Below are positions 54,930 to 63,367 of a stretch of 64,000 nt of DNA, piece after piece (within the stretch, counting starts at the first letter, position 1; each line of letters starts with the position of its first letter). A program made the translations under genes and the position numbers. The notes beneath the pieces are model-generated. The model saw nothing but the letters and a program-made list of their open reading frames with translations. It was not told where the DNA came from and searched no databases. The DNA is from Paracandidimonas soli (GTDB lineage: Bacteria; Pseudomonadota; Gammaproteobacteria; Burkholderiales; Burkholderiaceae_B): the NCBI RefSeq assembly GCF_004342005.1, contig NZ_SMBX01000002.1, positions 372,001 to 436,000 on the forward strand, written 5' to 3'.

Positions 54930-56738
54930 TCAGGCGACCGCCTGCTGCCTTTTTTGCGCCAGCAGTTCCTCGTCGCACTTGGGGCAGAAGGGATGCTTGC
55001 CGGCCAGGTAGCCGTGCTTGGGGCAGATGGAAAAGGTCGGCGTGACGGTAATGTAGGGCAGCGAAAAGCGGCTCAGCGCGCGCTTGACCAGATTGCGGCA
55101 GGCATCGGCGCTGGAGATGGGCTCCGTCATGTACAGGTGCAGTACCGTTCCACCGGTGTACTTGCGCTGCAGCTCGTCCTGGCGTTCTAGCGCCTCGAAC
55201 GGATCGTCGGTGAAGCCCACGGGCAATTGCGACGAGTTCGTGTAGTAGGGCATGTCCTCGGTGCCCGCCTGCAGGATATCGGGGAAGCGCTTGCGGTCTT
55301 CCTTGGCGAAGCGGTAGGTCGTGCCTTCGGCTGGCGTGGCCTCGAGGTTGTACATGTGGCCGGTTTCTTCCTGGAATTGCACCATGCGCATGCGCACGTG
55401 ATCCAGCAGGCGCACGGCCAGCGCATAGCCTTCGGCGGTTGTGATATCGTGCCGGTCGCGCGTGAAGTTGCGGATCATTTCGTTGATACCGTTGACGCCC
55501 AGTGTGGAGAAATGATTGCGCAAGGTGCCCAGGTAGCGCTTGGTATAGGGGAACAGCCCGTTGTCCATGTATTCCTGGATGACGGTGCGCTTGATTTCCA
55601 GGCTGCGTTTGCCCAGTTCGAGCAGCTCGTCCAGACGCCGCAGCAGGGCGGGCTCGTCTCCCGCATGCAGGTAGCCCAGGCGCGCGCAGTTGATGGTGAC
55701 TACGCCCAGCGATCCGGTCTGCTCGGCGGAGCCGAACAGACCGTTGCCGCGCTTGAGCAGTTCGCGCAGGTCCAGTTGCAGGCGGCAGCACATCGAGCGG
55801 ATCATGTTGGGGGACAGCTCGGAGTTGATGAAGTTCTGGAAATACGGCAGGCCGTAGCGGGCCGTCATTTCGAACAGCAGATCGGCATTCGGGCTGTGCC
55901 AGTCGAAATCCGCCGTGATGTTGTAGGTGGGAATGGGAAAGGTGAAGACCCGGCCCTTGGCGTCGCCCGCCGTCATGATCTCGATGTAGGCGCGATTGAT
56001 CATGTCCATTTCGGACTGGAGCTCGCCATAGGTGAAAGGCATCTCCTCGCCGCCGATGACGGGAACCTGCTCGCGCAGATCTTCCGGGCAGACCCAGTCG
56101 AATGTGAGGTTGGTGAATGGCGTCTGCGTGCCCCAGCGCGAAGGAACGTTGAGGTTGTAGATCAGCTCCTGCATGTACTGCTTGACCTCTTCGTAGCGCA
56201 GATCGTCCTTGCGGATGAAGGGCGCCATGTAGGTGTCGAAGGAGCTGAACGCCTGGGCGCCGGCCCATTCGTTCTGCAGCGTGCCCAGGAAGTTGACGAT
56301 CTGGCCGATCGCGCTGGACATATGCCTGGGCGCGATGGATTCCACCTTGCCGGGAACGCCGTTCAGGCCTTCGTTGAGCAGGGTGCGCAGGGACCATCCG
56401 GCGCAATAGCCCGAAAGCATGTCGAGGTCGTGGATGTGCAGATCGGCTTCGCGGTGGGCGTTGCCGATTTCCGCCGGATAGACATGGCTGAGCCAGTAAT
56501 TGGCGATGACCTTGCCGGAGACGTTCAGGATAAGCCCGCCCAGGGAATAGCCCTGGTTGGCGTTGGCGTTGACCCGCCAATCCTGCTGCGCCAGGTATTC
56601 GTTGACGGACGTTGCGACGTCGATGAGGGGCGGGGATTCGTGCCCGGCGGGTTTGCCGGCATGAGATGCGCCTTGCCCGGACGGCGCGCTGGTTTGTCGA
56701 TTGCGATGCTGAGACAGCGAAATGGCATCTGGCGCCAT
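54930..56738 (-). CDS. nrdD: Class III anaerobic ribonucleoside-triphosphate reductase, catalytic part
   Basis: A 602-residue NrdD. The 10-strand barrel core is recognisable from HDLDMLSGYCAGWSLRTLL, through QTPFTNLTFDWVCPEDL, SPNMIRSMCCRLQLDL and VTINCARLGYLHAGD. The chain ends shortly after the zinc-site motif CPKHGYLAGKHPFCPKCDEE with AQKRQQAVA; the glycyl-radical loop that normally follows is absent. It is encoded 40 nt downstream in another frame. The N-terminal ATP-cone seems missing or very short. The ATG at 56738 has a strong GGAGG. It makes dNTPs without oxygen. Confidence 0.93.
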   Translation of the reverse strand: MAPDAISLSQHRNRQTSAPSGQGASHAGKPAGHESPPLIDVATSVNEYLAQQDWRVNANANQGYSLGGLILNVSGKVIANYWLSHVYPAEIGNAHREADLHIHDLDMLSGYCAGWSLRTLLNEGLNGVPGKVESIAPRHMSSAIGQIVNFLGTLQNEWAGAQAFSSFDTYMAPFIRKDDLRYEEVKQYMQELIYNLNVPSRWGTQTPFTNLTFDWVCPEDLREQVPVIGGEEMPFTYGELQSEMDMINRAYIEIMTAGDAKGRVFTFPIPTYNITADFDWHSPNADLLFEMTARYGLPYFQNFINSELSPNMIRSMCCRLQLDLRELLKRGNGLFGSAEQTGSLGVVTINCARLGYLHAGDEPALLRRLDELLELGKRSLEIKRTVIQEYMDNGLFPYTKRYLGTLRNHFSTLGVNGINEMIRNFTRDRHDITTAEGYALAVRLLDHVRMRMVQFQEETGHMYNLEATPAEGTTYRFAKEDRKRFPDILQAGTEDMPYYTNSSQLPVGFTDDPFEALERQDELQRKYTGGTVLHLYMTEPISSADACRNLVKRALSRFSLPYITVTPTFSICPKHGYLAGKHPFCPKCDEELLAQKRQQAVA

Positions 56739-56750
56739 GAGACCTCCGAT

Positions 56751-56766
56751 TCACTATATATAGTGT
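56751..56766 (-). promoter_or_regulatory. NrdR box 1 upstream of nrdD
   Basis: ACACTATATATAGTGA on the minus strand fits the NrdR consensus acaCwATATATwGtgt at 15 of 16 positions. It begins next to the predicted +1 of the nrdD promoter. Confidence 0.85.
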
Positions 56767-56773
56767 TTCATGT

Positions 56774-56802
56774 ATATTATTTTCAATATATAGTGTGGTC
56801 AA
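56774..56802 (-). promoter_or_regulatory. Sigma70-type promoter of nrdD
   Basis: TTGACC (56802-56797) and TAATAT (56779-56774) are separated by exactly 17 bp on the minus strand. The predicted start is near 56767, giving a leader of about 29 nt before the GGAGG-ATG. Confidence 0.75.
56781..56796 (-). promoter_or_regulatory. NrdR box 2 within the nrdD promoter spacer
   Basis: ACACTATATATTGAAA matches the NrdR box pattern and lies exactly between the -35 and -10. Its centre is 30 bp from that of box 1, the usual spacing for paired NrdR boxes. Confidence 0.85.
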
Positions 56803-56830
56803 GAAAGCATCGCGGGCATTTCGTTTTTTC

Positions 56831-56844
56831 TTGATCCAGATTAA
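56831..56844 (-). promoter_or_regulatory. FNR/Anr-like box upstream of nrdD
   Basis: The plus strand reads TTGATCCAGATTAA, one mismatch from TTGAT-N4-ATCAA. Its centre is about 70.5 nt upstream of the predicted nrdD start, a class I FNR position. The same TTGAT-N4-ATTAA variant occurs at 49682. Confidence 0.65.
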
Positions 56845-56945
56845 AAAGAGGGAAAAACAGGCGGGCACCTGGGTATTTCGGGTAAAGTGATGTTGTTCGC
56901 ATGGTCTTTCCGGTACGGCGGTACCGTTCTCATGGAGTCGATGTC

Positions 56946-57947
56946 ATGATGCTGTTGACGCCGGGAGCCTCCCGACGCCGTTCTTCTTTTGCCGCCGGGC
57001 CGCCCCTAGGCAAAAAGCGCCCCCTTGGGGGGAAGCAAGCAGGCGCCAGCCTGCGCAGCGTGGGGGCCTTTTTTGCCGCCAGGCTGGCTCCGTTGATGCT
57101 GGCGGCCTTCTGCGGTGCCGGCTCGGCCCAGACCCTGGAGTTCGAGCAGAGCTCGGTCAAGCCGGGCGGCATACCCTTCCCGTTCCTCGAGCTGGACGTG
57201 CCCTACGTGAAGACGGCGGACGGCGTGGTCGAGCGCATGCTGGACCTTGCCGGTGTCAACGAAGAGGACTACCTGATCGACCTGGGCTCCGGGGATGGCC
57301 GCATTCCCATCGCCGCCGTCAGGGACCGCAAGGCCAGGTATGGCTTTGGGGTGGAAATCGTTCCCGATCTGGTGGACAAGGCCCGCGAATCGGCCCGCGA
57401 GGCGGGTGTCGGCGATCGTGTGAGATTCGAAGTCCAGGACCTGTTCGAGACGGATATCTCGAGCGCCACGGTGCTGACCATGTACCTGCTGCCGGACGTC
57501 AACATGAAGCTGCGTCCGCGGATTCTGAGCGAGCTTGCGCCGGGAACGCGGGTGGTATCGCATGCTTTCGACATGGGCGAATGGGAAAGCGATGAAAGCG
57601 ATCACCGCGACGGCGCCAGCCTGTACCTCTGGATCGTCCCTGCCAATATCGAAGGCGAATGGAATGTCGATATCGACGGCGAGCCGCATCGGCTGAGCTT
57701 GCGGCAGACATTCCAGCGTCTCCAGGGGACGCTCGAGCGCAACGGAAGGGAGCTGCTGGTCGAGGCGGGAGCCATGCGAGGCACAGACGTGCATTTCCTG
57801 GTTCGCGACGGCGCCGAAGCGACGCAGTATATCGGCAGGGTGGCGGGAGACTCCATCATCGGCCTGAGCATGGACAGCAAGCACAGGCAGTGGCGTGCTT
57901 CGCGCGATGCCGGCAAGGTCGTGTCGACGGGGGCGGAGGGCGGCTAG
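56946..57947 (+). CDS. Secreted class I SAM-dependent methyltransferase-like protein
   Basis: About 333 residues. A signal-peptide core (LAPLMLAAFCGAGSAQ) precedes the mature domain, where DYLIDLGSGDGRIPIAAV is a canonical SAM motif I and FGVEIVPDLVDKARESA and VLTMYLLPDVNMKLRP follow. Substrate unknown. The N-terminus is odd: between MMLLTPGASRR and the signal core lie about 28 codons made from a copy of the window's intergenic repeat. The ATG at 56946 has GGAG eight bases upstream; a GTG inside the repeat (57060) would give an ordinary signal peptide instead. Confidence 0.75.
   Translation: MMLLTPGASRRRSSFAAGPPLGKKRPLGGKQAGASLRSVGAFFAARLAPLMLAAFCGAGSAQTLEFEQSSVKPGGIPFPFLELDVPYVKTADGVVERMLDLAGVNEEDYLIDLGSGDGRIPIAAVRDRKARYGFGVEIVPDLVDKARESAREAGVGDRVRFEVQDLFETDISSATVLTMYLLPDVNMKLRPRILSELAPGTRVVSHAFDMGEWESDESDHRDGASLYLWIVPANIEGEWNVDIDGEPHRLSLRQTFQRLQGTLERNGRELLVEAGAMRGTDVHFLVRDGAEATQYIGRVAGDSIIGLSMDSKHRQWRASRDAGKVVSTGAEGG
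56987..57080 (+). repeat. Intergenic repeat copy inside the methyltransferase leader
   Basis: One 84-nt unit flanked by the 10-bp direct repeat TTTTGCCGCC (56987-56996 and 57071-57080). It contains CCCCCTTGGGGGG and TGCGCAGCGTGGGGGCC. The 84-nt length keeps the reading frame. Confidence 0.85.
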
Positions 57948-57979
57948 GCTTTTTCCCGGCCTGGTCAGGGAATGCGGCC

Positions 57980-59389
57980 TTATCGAGGAGTATTGCGCAT
58001 TTGTATCCTGCTGGACAGCAGCATGCAGATGATGCTCATGGCTCCGCATGCGATCAGCCCCGCCTGAATTCCCGATGCGACCGAGCTCCTGGCGATGACG
58101 ATGCCGATGGCGGCTGTGCCCAGGGCGCTGCCGATGGCGCGGGTAGTCTGCACCAGGCCGGATGATACGCCGATGTCCCTGGGCTCGCTGAGCATCTGCA
58201 TGAACAGTGTCAGGTTGGGCAGGATAAAGCCGAGCCCGAAGCCGGCCATGGAAAAGCTGAGCAGTATCCAGAGCGCCCCTGAGTCGTTGCCGATGGTCAG
58301 TATCATCAGGCATCCGGCCAGCAAGGCGCTGAAGCCGAAGGTCAGCAGGCGCTGCGGCTGCTTCTGCAAGGGAAACAGCCTGCCGTTGACCAGGCTGCCC
58401 ACGGGGATGCCGACGACCAGCGGTGTCATCAGCAGCCCTGCTTTTCCGGGCCGCAGCCCCAGCGTGTCTTGCAGCATGAGCGGTGAATAGAAGATCAGAA
58501 TGAACATGATGGCGCCGACGAGAATGGCGCTGAGGTTCAGCAGGCGGGCATCGCGCGTGCCCAGCACGCGCGGCGGAAATATCGGCGATGCCGCGCGCTT
58601 GGTGTGCCATAGGAACAGCAGCGCGGCGACGAGGCCCGCCAGGGTCAGGAGCGCGGCCAGCACCGGCTTGCGATGCGCGCCGGAAGACAGGCCCAGTTCG
58701 AGGGCCGCCAGCGGCGAGGCAATGGCGACGACCAGCAGCGCGGCGCCGGGCCAGTCTATATGCCGGGCATCGCGCGGCGTGGGGCAGGCGATCCTGGGGA
58801 AGAAACGGAACAGCATGAACAGGGCGAATGCGCCTGCGGTAGGAGTGACGAAGAACGCGGCGCGCCAGCCCAGCTCCTGGGTGATGGCGCCGCCCAGGAC
58901 CGGACCTATGCCGCTGGCGATGGCGAAGGTGACGGAGACCAGGGCCATCCATTGCACGCGCTCGCGCACATCGGGGAACAGATCGGCCGGCGCGGCGAAC
59001 GCGGTAGCGATCATCATGCCCCCGCCTATGCCCTGGAAAGTACGCCACGCGATCAGTTGAGGCATGCTGTCGGCAAAGCCGCACATGAGCGATCCGAAGG
59101 CGACGATGGCCACGGACAGAAGCATGAGTTCGCGCCGCCCGTAGAGGTCGCCGATGCGGCCGAAGACGAGGATGGAGGCCGCCATCGACAACAGGTAGCC
59201 GGTGCCCGCCCACGCGTAGAGGCTCATGCCGCCCAGCGCCTGCGCCGCACGCGGCAGCATGTTGGCGACGATGGTGGAGTCGAATGCCACCAGCACCACG
59301 GTAGCCGCGACTCCGGCCATGGCGAGCAGGCGTGTCTTGTTCGTATTGGGAGGAAGAGGATTGCTGTCGGGGTGTTGCGCTTGTTCCAT
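57980..59389 (-). CDS. MFS transporter of the DHA2 (EmrB/QacA) drug-efflux family
   Basis: About 469 residues with 14 predicted helices. Family signatures are AFDSTIVANMLPRAAQAL in helix 1, YLLSMAASILVFGRIGDLYG (motif A) in helices 2-3, and GIGPVLGGAITQELGWRAAF (motif C) in helix 5. It probably exports drugs or other hydrophobic compounds with proton antiport. The start is ATG at 59389 or 59425. It is a monocistronic minus-strand gene between the convergent methyltransferase and the TRAP permease terminator. Confidence 0.9.
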   Translation of the reverse strand: MEQAQHPDSNPLPPNTNKTRLLAMAGVAATVVLVAFDSTIVANMLPRAAQALGGMSLYAWAGTGYLLSMAASILVFGRIGDLYGRRELMLLSVAIVAFGSLMCGFADSMPQLIAWRTFQGIGGGMMIATAFAAPADLFPDVRERVQWMALVSVTFAIASGIGPVLGGAITQELGWRAAFFVTPTAGAFALFMLFRFFPRIACPTPRDARHIDWPGAALLVVAIASPLAALELGLSSGAHRKPVLAALLTLAGLVAALLFLWHTKRAASPIFPPRVLGTRDARLLNLSAILVGAIMFILIFYSPLMLQDTLGLRPGKAGLLMTPLVVGIPVGSLVNGRLFPLQKQPQRLLTFGFSALLAGCLMILTIGNDSGALWILLSFSMAGFGLGFILPNLTLFMQMLSEPRDIGVSSGLVQTTRAIGSALGTAAIGIVIARSSVASGIQAGLIACGAMSIICMLLSSRIQMRNTPR

Positions 59390-59448
59390 CGACGTAAATA
59401 TACACCCTTGGGAGATATTGTCCATTGCAGGAAGGTCACGCGGAAAAG

Positions 59449-59477
59449 CACAGGGGCGGCATCCTGCCGCCCCTGTG
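59449..59477 (-). terminator. Terminator of the TRAP-TAXI operon
   Basis: A 13-bp perfect inverted repeat (59449-59461 / 59465-59477) with a 3-nt loop is followed on the minus strand by CTTTTCC, 22 nt beyond the permease stop. Confidence 0.85.
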
Positions 59478-59499
59478 TTCGATCCCCGATGAAGCGGGA

Positions 59500-62109
59500 T
59501 CAGGCTTCGGACTCCTTGCGCATCCGGCGGCCTTGCGCGAGCCAGATGGCGATCAGGATCAGAACCGCGGGCAGATAGGTCCAGAACTCGGACGGGCGGG
59601 ATGGATTGGGTATCTTGACTTCCTTGACGTCCCAGCCTTGTTCCCAGCCGGCGCGATAGGCGGCCGTGCTGAAACCCACGTTGGCGATCTGCACCTGGTC
59701 GCCGAGCGCCGACAGCGTGACTCCCGCATTGCGCAGGCGTTGCCGGCCGATGGCCTCGCCTTCCAGGTTGCTGTCCTCGGGCAGCGCCTGCAACGGCACG
59801 GCCACGGTCTTGACCAGTTCGTCACCCTCGATATTCATGCCTTCGAGGACGGCGACGATGCGCGCCTTGGGCGGCAGTTCCGTGGCGATCTGCAGGATTT
59901 CCGCGGCCGGCCTGGCGACGTGCTTGGGCGCCAGGTAGTTCATGAACCAGTCCGGACGGAACAGCATGAAGGTCACCAACAACAGCAGCAGCGTTTCGGT
60001 CCATGTGCAGCGAACGCGCATCCAGCGTATGGTTGCGGCGGCGAAGGTCAGCGAAGCCAGCGTTGCGCCGGCCACGACCAGGATCAGTTCCCAGGTGCCT
60101 TCGATGTCGATCAGCAGCAGCAGCGGATTGAAGATGAACATGAAGGGCAGCACGGCGGTACGCATGGCGTAGGTGACGCCCTGCACGCCCGTCTTGATCG
60201 GATCTTCTCCCGAAATGGCCGCCGCCGCGAATGTCGCGAGGCCCACCGGCGGCGTGATGTCCGCCATGATGCCGAAGTAGAACACGAACATGTGCACGGC
60301 GATCAGCGGAATGATCAGGCCGTTCTGCGCGCCCAGTTCGACGACGACGGGCGCCATCAGTGTCGCCATGAGGATATAGTTGGCTGTCGTGGGCATGCCC
60401 AGGCCGAGCACCAGGCAGACGGCCGCCGTGAACACCAGCATGAGCAGCACATTGCCCATGGAAACCAATTCCACGAACGAAGTCATGCGCAGCCCGAGGC
60501 CGGTCAGCGTGATGCCGCCCACGATCAGGCCGGCCGTGCCGCAGGCGATGGCGATGCCGATCATGTTGCGCGCGCCTTCCTGGAGCCCGACGATGGTTTC
60601 CTTCAGGCCGTGTTCCGCAGCGGGGCGAACGGCCTGTTTGCGGAACCAGGCGATCAGCGGACGCTGGGTCGCCATCAGGAACAGCATGGATGCGACGGCC
60701 CAGAATGCCGACAGCCCGGCGGACAGCATTTCCACCGTCAGGCACCAGACCAGGATGCCGATCGGGATCAGGAAATACAGGCCTGCGCGCACTGTGGGCC
60801 AGGTTTCGGGACGCTGCGGATTGGTGATGCTGATTTCTTCCGGCAGGTCGGGATGGCGCGAGGCGATATGCAGCAGCCACACATACAGCGCCAGCAGCAG
60901 TCCCAGCAGGATGGGCATGGCGGCATTGCCGGCCACCGCCTGCACGCCGACGCCGATCCAGTAGACCAGTCCCACGACGATCAGTGTGCCCGAGACCCCC
61001 ATGCCCCAGCCCGCCAGTTTCTGCATCGGCGTTTTGGGAGCGCCCGCCGACATCATGGGCTGGATGCCGAGTTTCAGCGCTTCCAGGTGCACGATGTAGA
61101 ACAGGGCGATGTAGGAGATGGAGGCGGGCAGCAGGGCGTGCTTGATGATGTCGGTATAGGGGATGCCGACGTATTCGATCATCAGGAAGGCCGCCGCGCC
61201 CATGACGGGAGGCATGATCTGTCCGTTGACCGACGATGCCGTTTCGATGGCGCCTGCGCGTATGCCGCCATAGCCCGCTTTTTTCATCAGCGGTATCGTG
61301 AAGATGCCGCCCGTGACGACGTTGGCCACGGAGGAGGCGGACACAATGCCGTTGACGGCGGACGATACGACGGCCACTTTCGCAGGGCCGCCGCGCAAGT
61401 GGCCGAGCAGGGCGAACGATACCTGCATCATGTAGTTGCCCGCGCCGCATTTGTCCAGCAGCGAGCCCAACATGACGAAGATGAAGATGTACGATACGGA
61501 TACGCCTAGCGCCACGCCGTACACGCCTTCGGTCGTCAGCCACATGTGGCTGACCATGCGCTCCAGCGATGCGCCGCGGTGCGCCAGTACGTCGGGCAGC
61601 CAGGGGCCCAGGAACACGTACAGGATGAATACGGTGCCCAGGATGGCCATGGGAGCGCCAAGGGCGCGCCGGGTCACTTCGAGCAGCAGCACCAGCCCGA
61701 TGGCGGCGACGGTGACGTCGAACGTGGTGGGCTGGCCGGGGCGCATGGCCAGCTGGTTGTATGCCAGATACAGGTAGGCGCCGCACAGGCCGGCCACGAT
61801 GGCCAGGACCCAGTCATGCAGGGGAATCCTGTCCTTGGGCGATGATTTGCGCGCGGGGAATGCCAGGTAGCCCAGGAACATTGCCAGGCCCAGGTGCAGG
61901 GAGCGCGCCTCGGTATCGTTGAAGATGCCCAGGCGCAGAGTAAACGGTAGGGGCGATGCGTACCACAGCTGGAACAGCGCCCAGACTACGGCGCCTCCGA
62001 ACAGGACAGCGCCAGCGAAGCCGGAAATGTCGCGGCCGCCACGGTCGACGTCGGCAACCAGCTGTTCGAGTTCTTCGTTCGTTGCGCTGGCGTTGGGTTT
62101 ATTGCTCAT
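59500..62109 (-). CDS. TRAP transporter fused permease (4TM + 12TM, TAXI type)
   Basis: An 869-residue inner-membrane protein combining DctQ- and DctM-like parts. Landmarks of the large subunit are GGPAKVAVVSSAVNGIVSAS, ANVVTGGIFTIPLMKKAGYG, ETASSVNGQIMPPVMGAAAF and LVLGLGMPTTANYILMATL. The C-terminal 150 residues form the DUF3394-like soluble extension common in this group. With the upstream TAXI receptor it makes a sodium- or proton-driven importer of an unknown organic acid. It ends at a strong terminator. Confidence 0.93.
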   Translation of the reverse strand: MSNKPNASATNEELEQLVADVDRGGRDISGFAGAVLFGGAVVWALFQLWYASPLPFTLRLGIFNDTEARSLHLGLAMFLGYLAFPARKSSPKDRIPLHDWVLAIVAGLCGAYLYLAYNQLAMRPGQPTTFDVTVAAIGLVLLLEVTRRALGAPMAILGTVFILYVFLGPWLPDVLAHRGASLERMVSHMWLTTEGVYGVALGVSVSYIFIFVMLGSLLDKCGAGNYMMQVSFALLGHLRGGPAKVAVVSSAVNGIVSASSVANVVTGGIFTIPLMKKAGYGGIRAGAIETASSVNGQIMPPVMGAAAFLMIEYVGIPYTDIIKHALLPASISYIALFYIVHLEALKLGIQPMMSAGAPKTPMQKLAGWGMGVSGTLIVVGLVYWIGVGVQAVAGNAAMPILLGLLLALYVWLLHIASRHPDLPEEISITNPQRPETWPTVRAGLYFLIPIGILVWCLTVEMLSAGLSAFWAVASMLFLMATQRPLIAWFRKQAVRPAAEHGLKETIVGLQEGARNMIGIAIACGTAGLIVGGITLTGLGLRMTSFVELVSMGNVLLMLVFTAAVCLVLGLGMPTTANYILMATLMAPVVVELGAQNGLIIPLIAVHMFVFYFGIMADITPPVGLATFAAAAISGEDPIKTGVQGVTYAMRTAVLPFMFIFNPLLLLIDIEGTWELILVVAGATLASLTFAAATIRWMRVRCTWTETLLLLLVTFMLFRPDWFMNYLAPKHVARPAAEILQIATELPPKARIVAVLEGMNIEGDELVKTVAVPLQALPEDSNLEGEAIGRQRLRNAGVTLSALGDQVQIANVGFSTAAYRAGWEQGWDVKEVKIPNPSRPSEFWTYLPAVLILIAIWLAQGRRMRKESEA

Positions 62110-62160
62110 GATTCGTCTCGATCTTGGTTATGCCGGGGCATTGCACCCCGGAGGATCTGC

Positions 62161-62189
62161 TCGGTCCCGGCGGAGTGCGCCGGGACCGA
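62161..62189 (-). promoter_or_regulatory. Intercistronic hairpin in the TRAP operon
   Basis: A perfect 12-bp stem (62161-62172 / 62178-62189) lies between the receptor and permease genes, without a U-tract. A likely use is to stabilise or favour the receptor message over the permease message. Confidence 0.6.
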
Positions 62190-62248
62190 TACCGAATTGT
62201 CCGCGCGCAGGCCCGTGGAGCCTGGTTGCGCGGATCTCTGCGAGCTGA

Positions 62249-63256
62249 TTACAGGAGACCCTGTTCCTTGAAGTACTTCTCGGCGCCCGGATGCAGCGGA
62301 GCGGACAGGCCGTTCTTGACCATCTCTTCCTTCTTCAGATGGGCGAAGGCGGGGTGCAGCTTCTTGAAGTCCTCGAAGTTTTCGAAGACAGCCTTCACGA
62401 TCTTGTAGACGGTGTCATCGGGAACCTTGGCCGATGTGACCATGGTGGCGAGCACGCCGTAGGTTTCAGTGTCGTTGGGATTGTTGGGATACAGGCCGCC
62501 GGGGATGGTTGCCTTGGCATAGTAGGGGTACTGCTCGACCAGCTTGTCCACGGCTTCGCCGGTGATGGAAACCAGCTGCGCGCCGCAGGTGGTGGTGGGG
62601 TCCTGGATGTTGGCGGACGGGTGACCCACACCGTAGAAGAAGCCGTCGATCTTGCCGTCGCAAGTGGCGGCGCCATGTTCATCGGGGCGCAGTTCGGAGG
62701 CCAGTGCGAAGTCCTTCAGCGTCCAGCCCTTGGCGGCGATCAACTGCTCCAGCGAGGCGCGAGTGCCCGAACCAGGGTTGCCGACGTTGAAGCGCTTGCC
62801 CTTCAGGTCGTCGAATGTCTTGACGTTGGATTCTTTGCGGACCACTGTGGTGAAAGGTTCGGGGTGCAGGGAAAAGACGGAGCGGAGGTCCTTGTAGGCG
62901 CCCGAATCCTTGAACTGGCCTTCGCCATTGTAGGAGTTGAACCCTACGTCGGACTGCACGACGCCCAGATCCAGTTCGCCAGCCTTGATGGTGTTCACGT
63001 TGAAGACGGAACCCCCGGTGGATTCGACGGAGCAGCGCACGCCGTGCTCCGCGCGGTCCTTGTTGACCAGACGGCAGATGGCGCCGCCGGCTGCGTAATA
63101 GACGCCCGTCACGCCGCCGGTGCCGATGCTAACGAATTTCTGCTGGGCCTGCGCGGGCTGGTGGAATACGCCCATTGCGCCGATGACTGCAGTAAGAGCC
63201 GCAGTGACGACGAAACGTTTGCCTTTCAGGGGGGATTTGAGCAGAGCTGCTGTCAT
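62249..63256 (-). CDS. TAXI-family TRAP transporter substrate-binding protein
   Basis: A 335-residue periplasmic receptor. The signal peptide runs [20 protein letters not shown] to an AQAQ cleavage region. The mature start [20 protein letters not shown] is the TAXI hallmark; [19 protein letters not shown] and [19 protein letters not shown] are also typical. The start was placed at the ATG at 63256, after AAGGAG; the two upstream ATGs lack it. The ligand is probably a dicarboxylate or amino acid by family; the aminotransferase gene upstream hints at an amine or amino acid (inference). Confidence 0.93.
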   Translation of the reverse strand: MTAALLKSPLKGKRFVVTAALTAVIGAMGVFHQPAQAQQKFVSIGTGGVTGVYYAAGGAICRLVNKDRAEHGVRCSVESTGGSVFNVNTIKAGELDLGVVQSDVGFNSYNGEGQFKDSGAYKDLRSVFSLHPEPFTTVVRKESNVKTFDDLKGKRFNVGNPGSGTRASLEQLIAAKGWTLKDFALASELRPDEHGAATCDGKIDGFFYGVGHPSANIQDPTTTCGAQLVSITGEAVDKLVEQYPYYAKATIPGGLYPNNPNDTETYGVLATMVTSAKVPDDTVYKIVKAVFENFEDFKKLHPAFAHLKKEEMVKNGLSAPLHPGAEKYFKEQGLL

Positions 63257-63367
63257 GGTGTTGTACTCCTTGGTCATTGTTGTAAACCGGTTTGTGGCCG
63301 GATGGATTATGGCGCACATGGCGCCGAAAACCGAATCCTGCTGGACAACGTGTCGGTCTGGGCCTGG

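Noticed and set aside
54889-54935. Sequencing frameshift as the cause of the nrdD split
   Set aside because: One indel cannot join the frames sensibly: the large chain has a stop, then 40 nt with an SD and ATG. The small ORF is also coupled to nrdG. Cannot be fully excluded without reads.
57006-59405. A 799-codon minus frame over the methyltransferase and MFS genes
   Set aside because: It runs through both genes in a shadow frame. The MFS frame has 14 helices and clear family motifs, the shadow does not.
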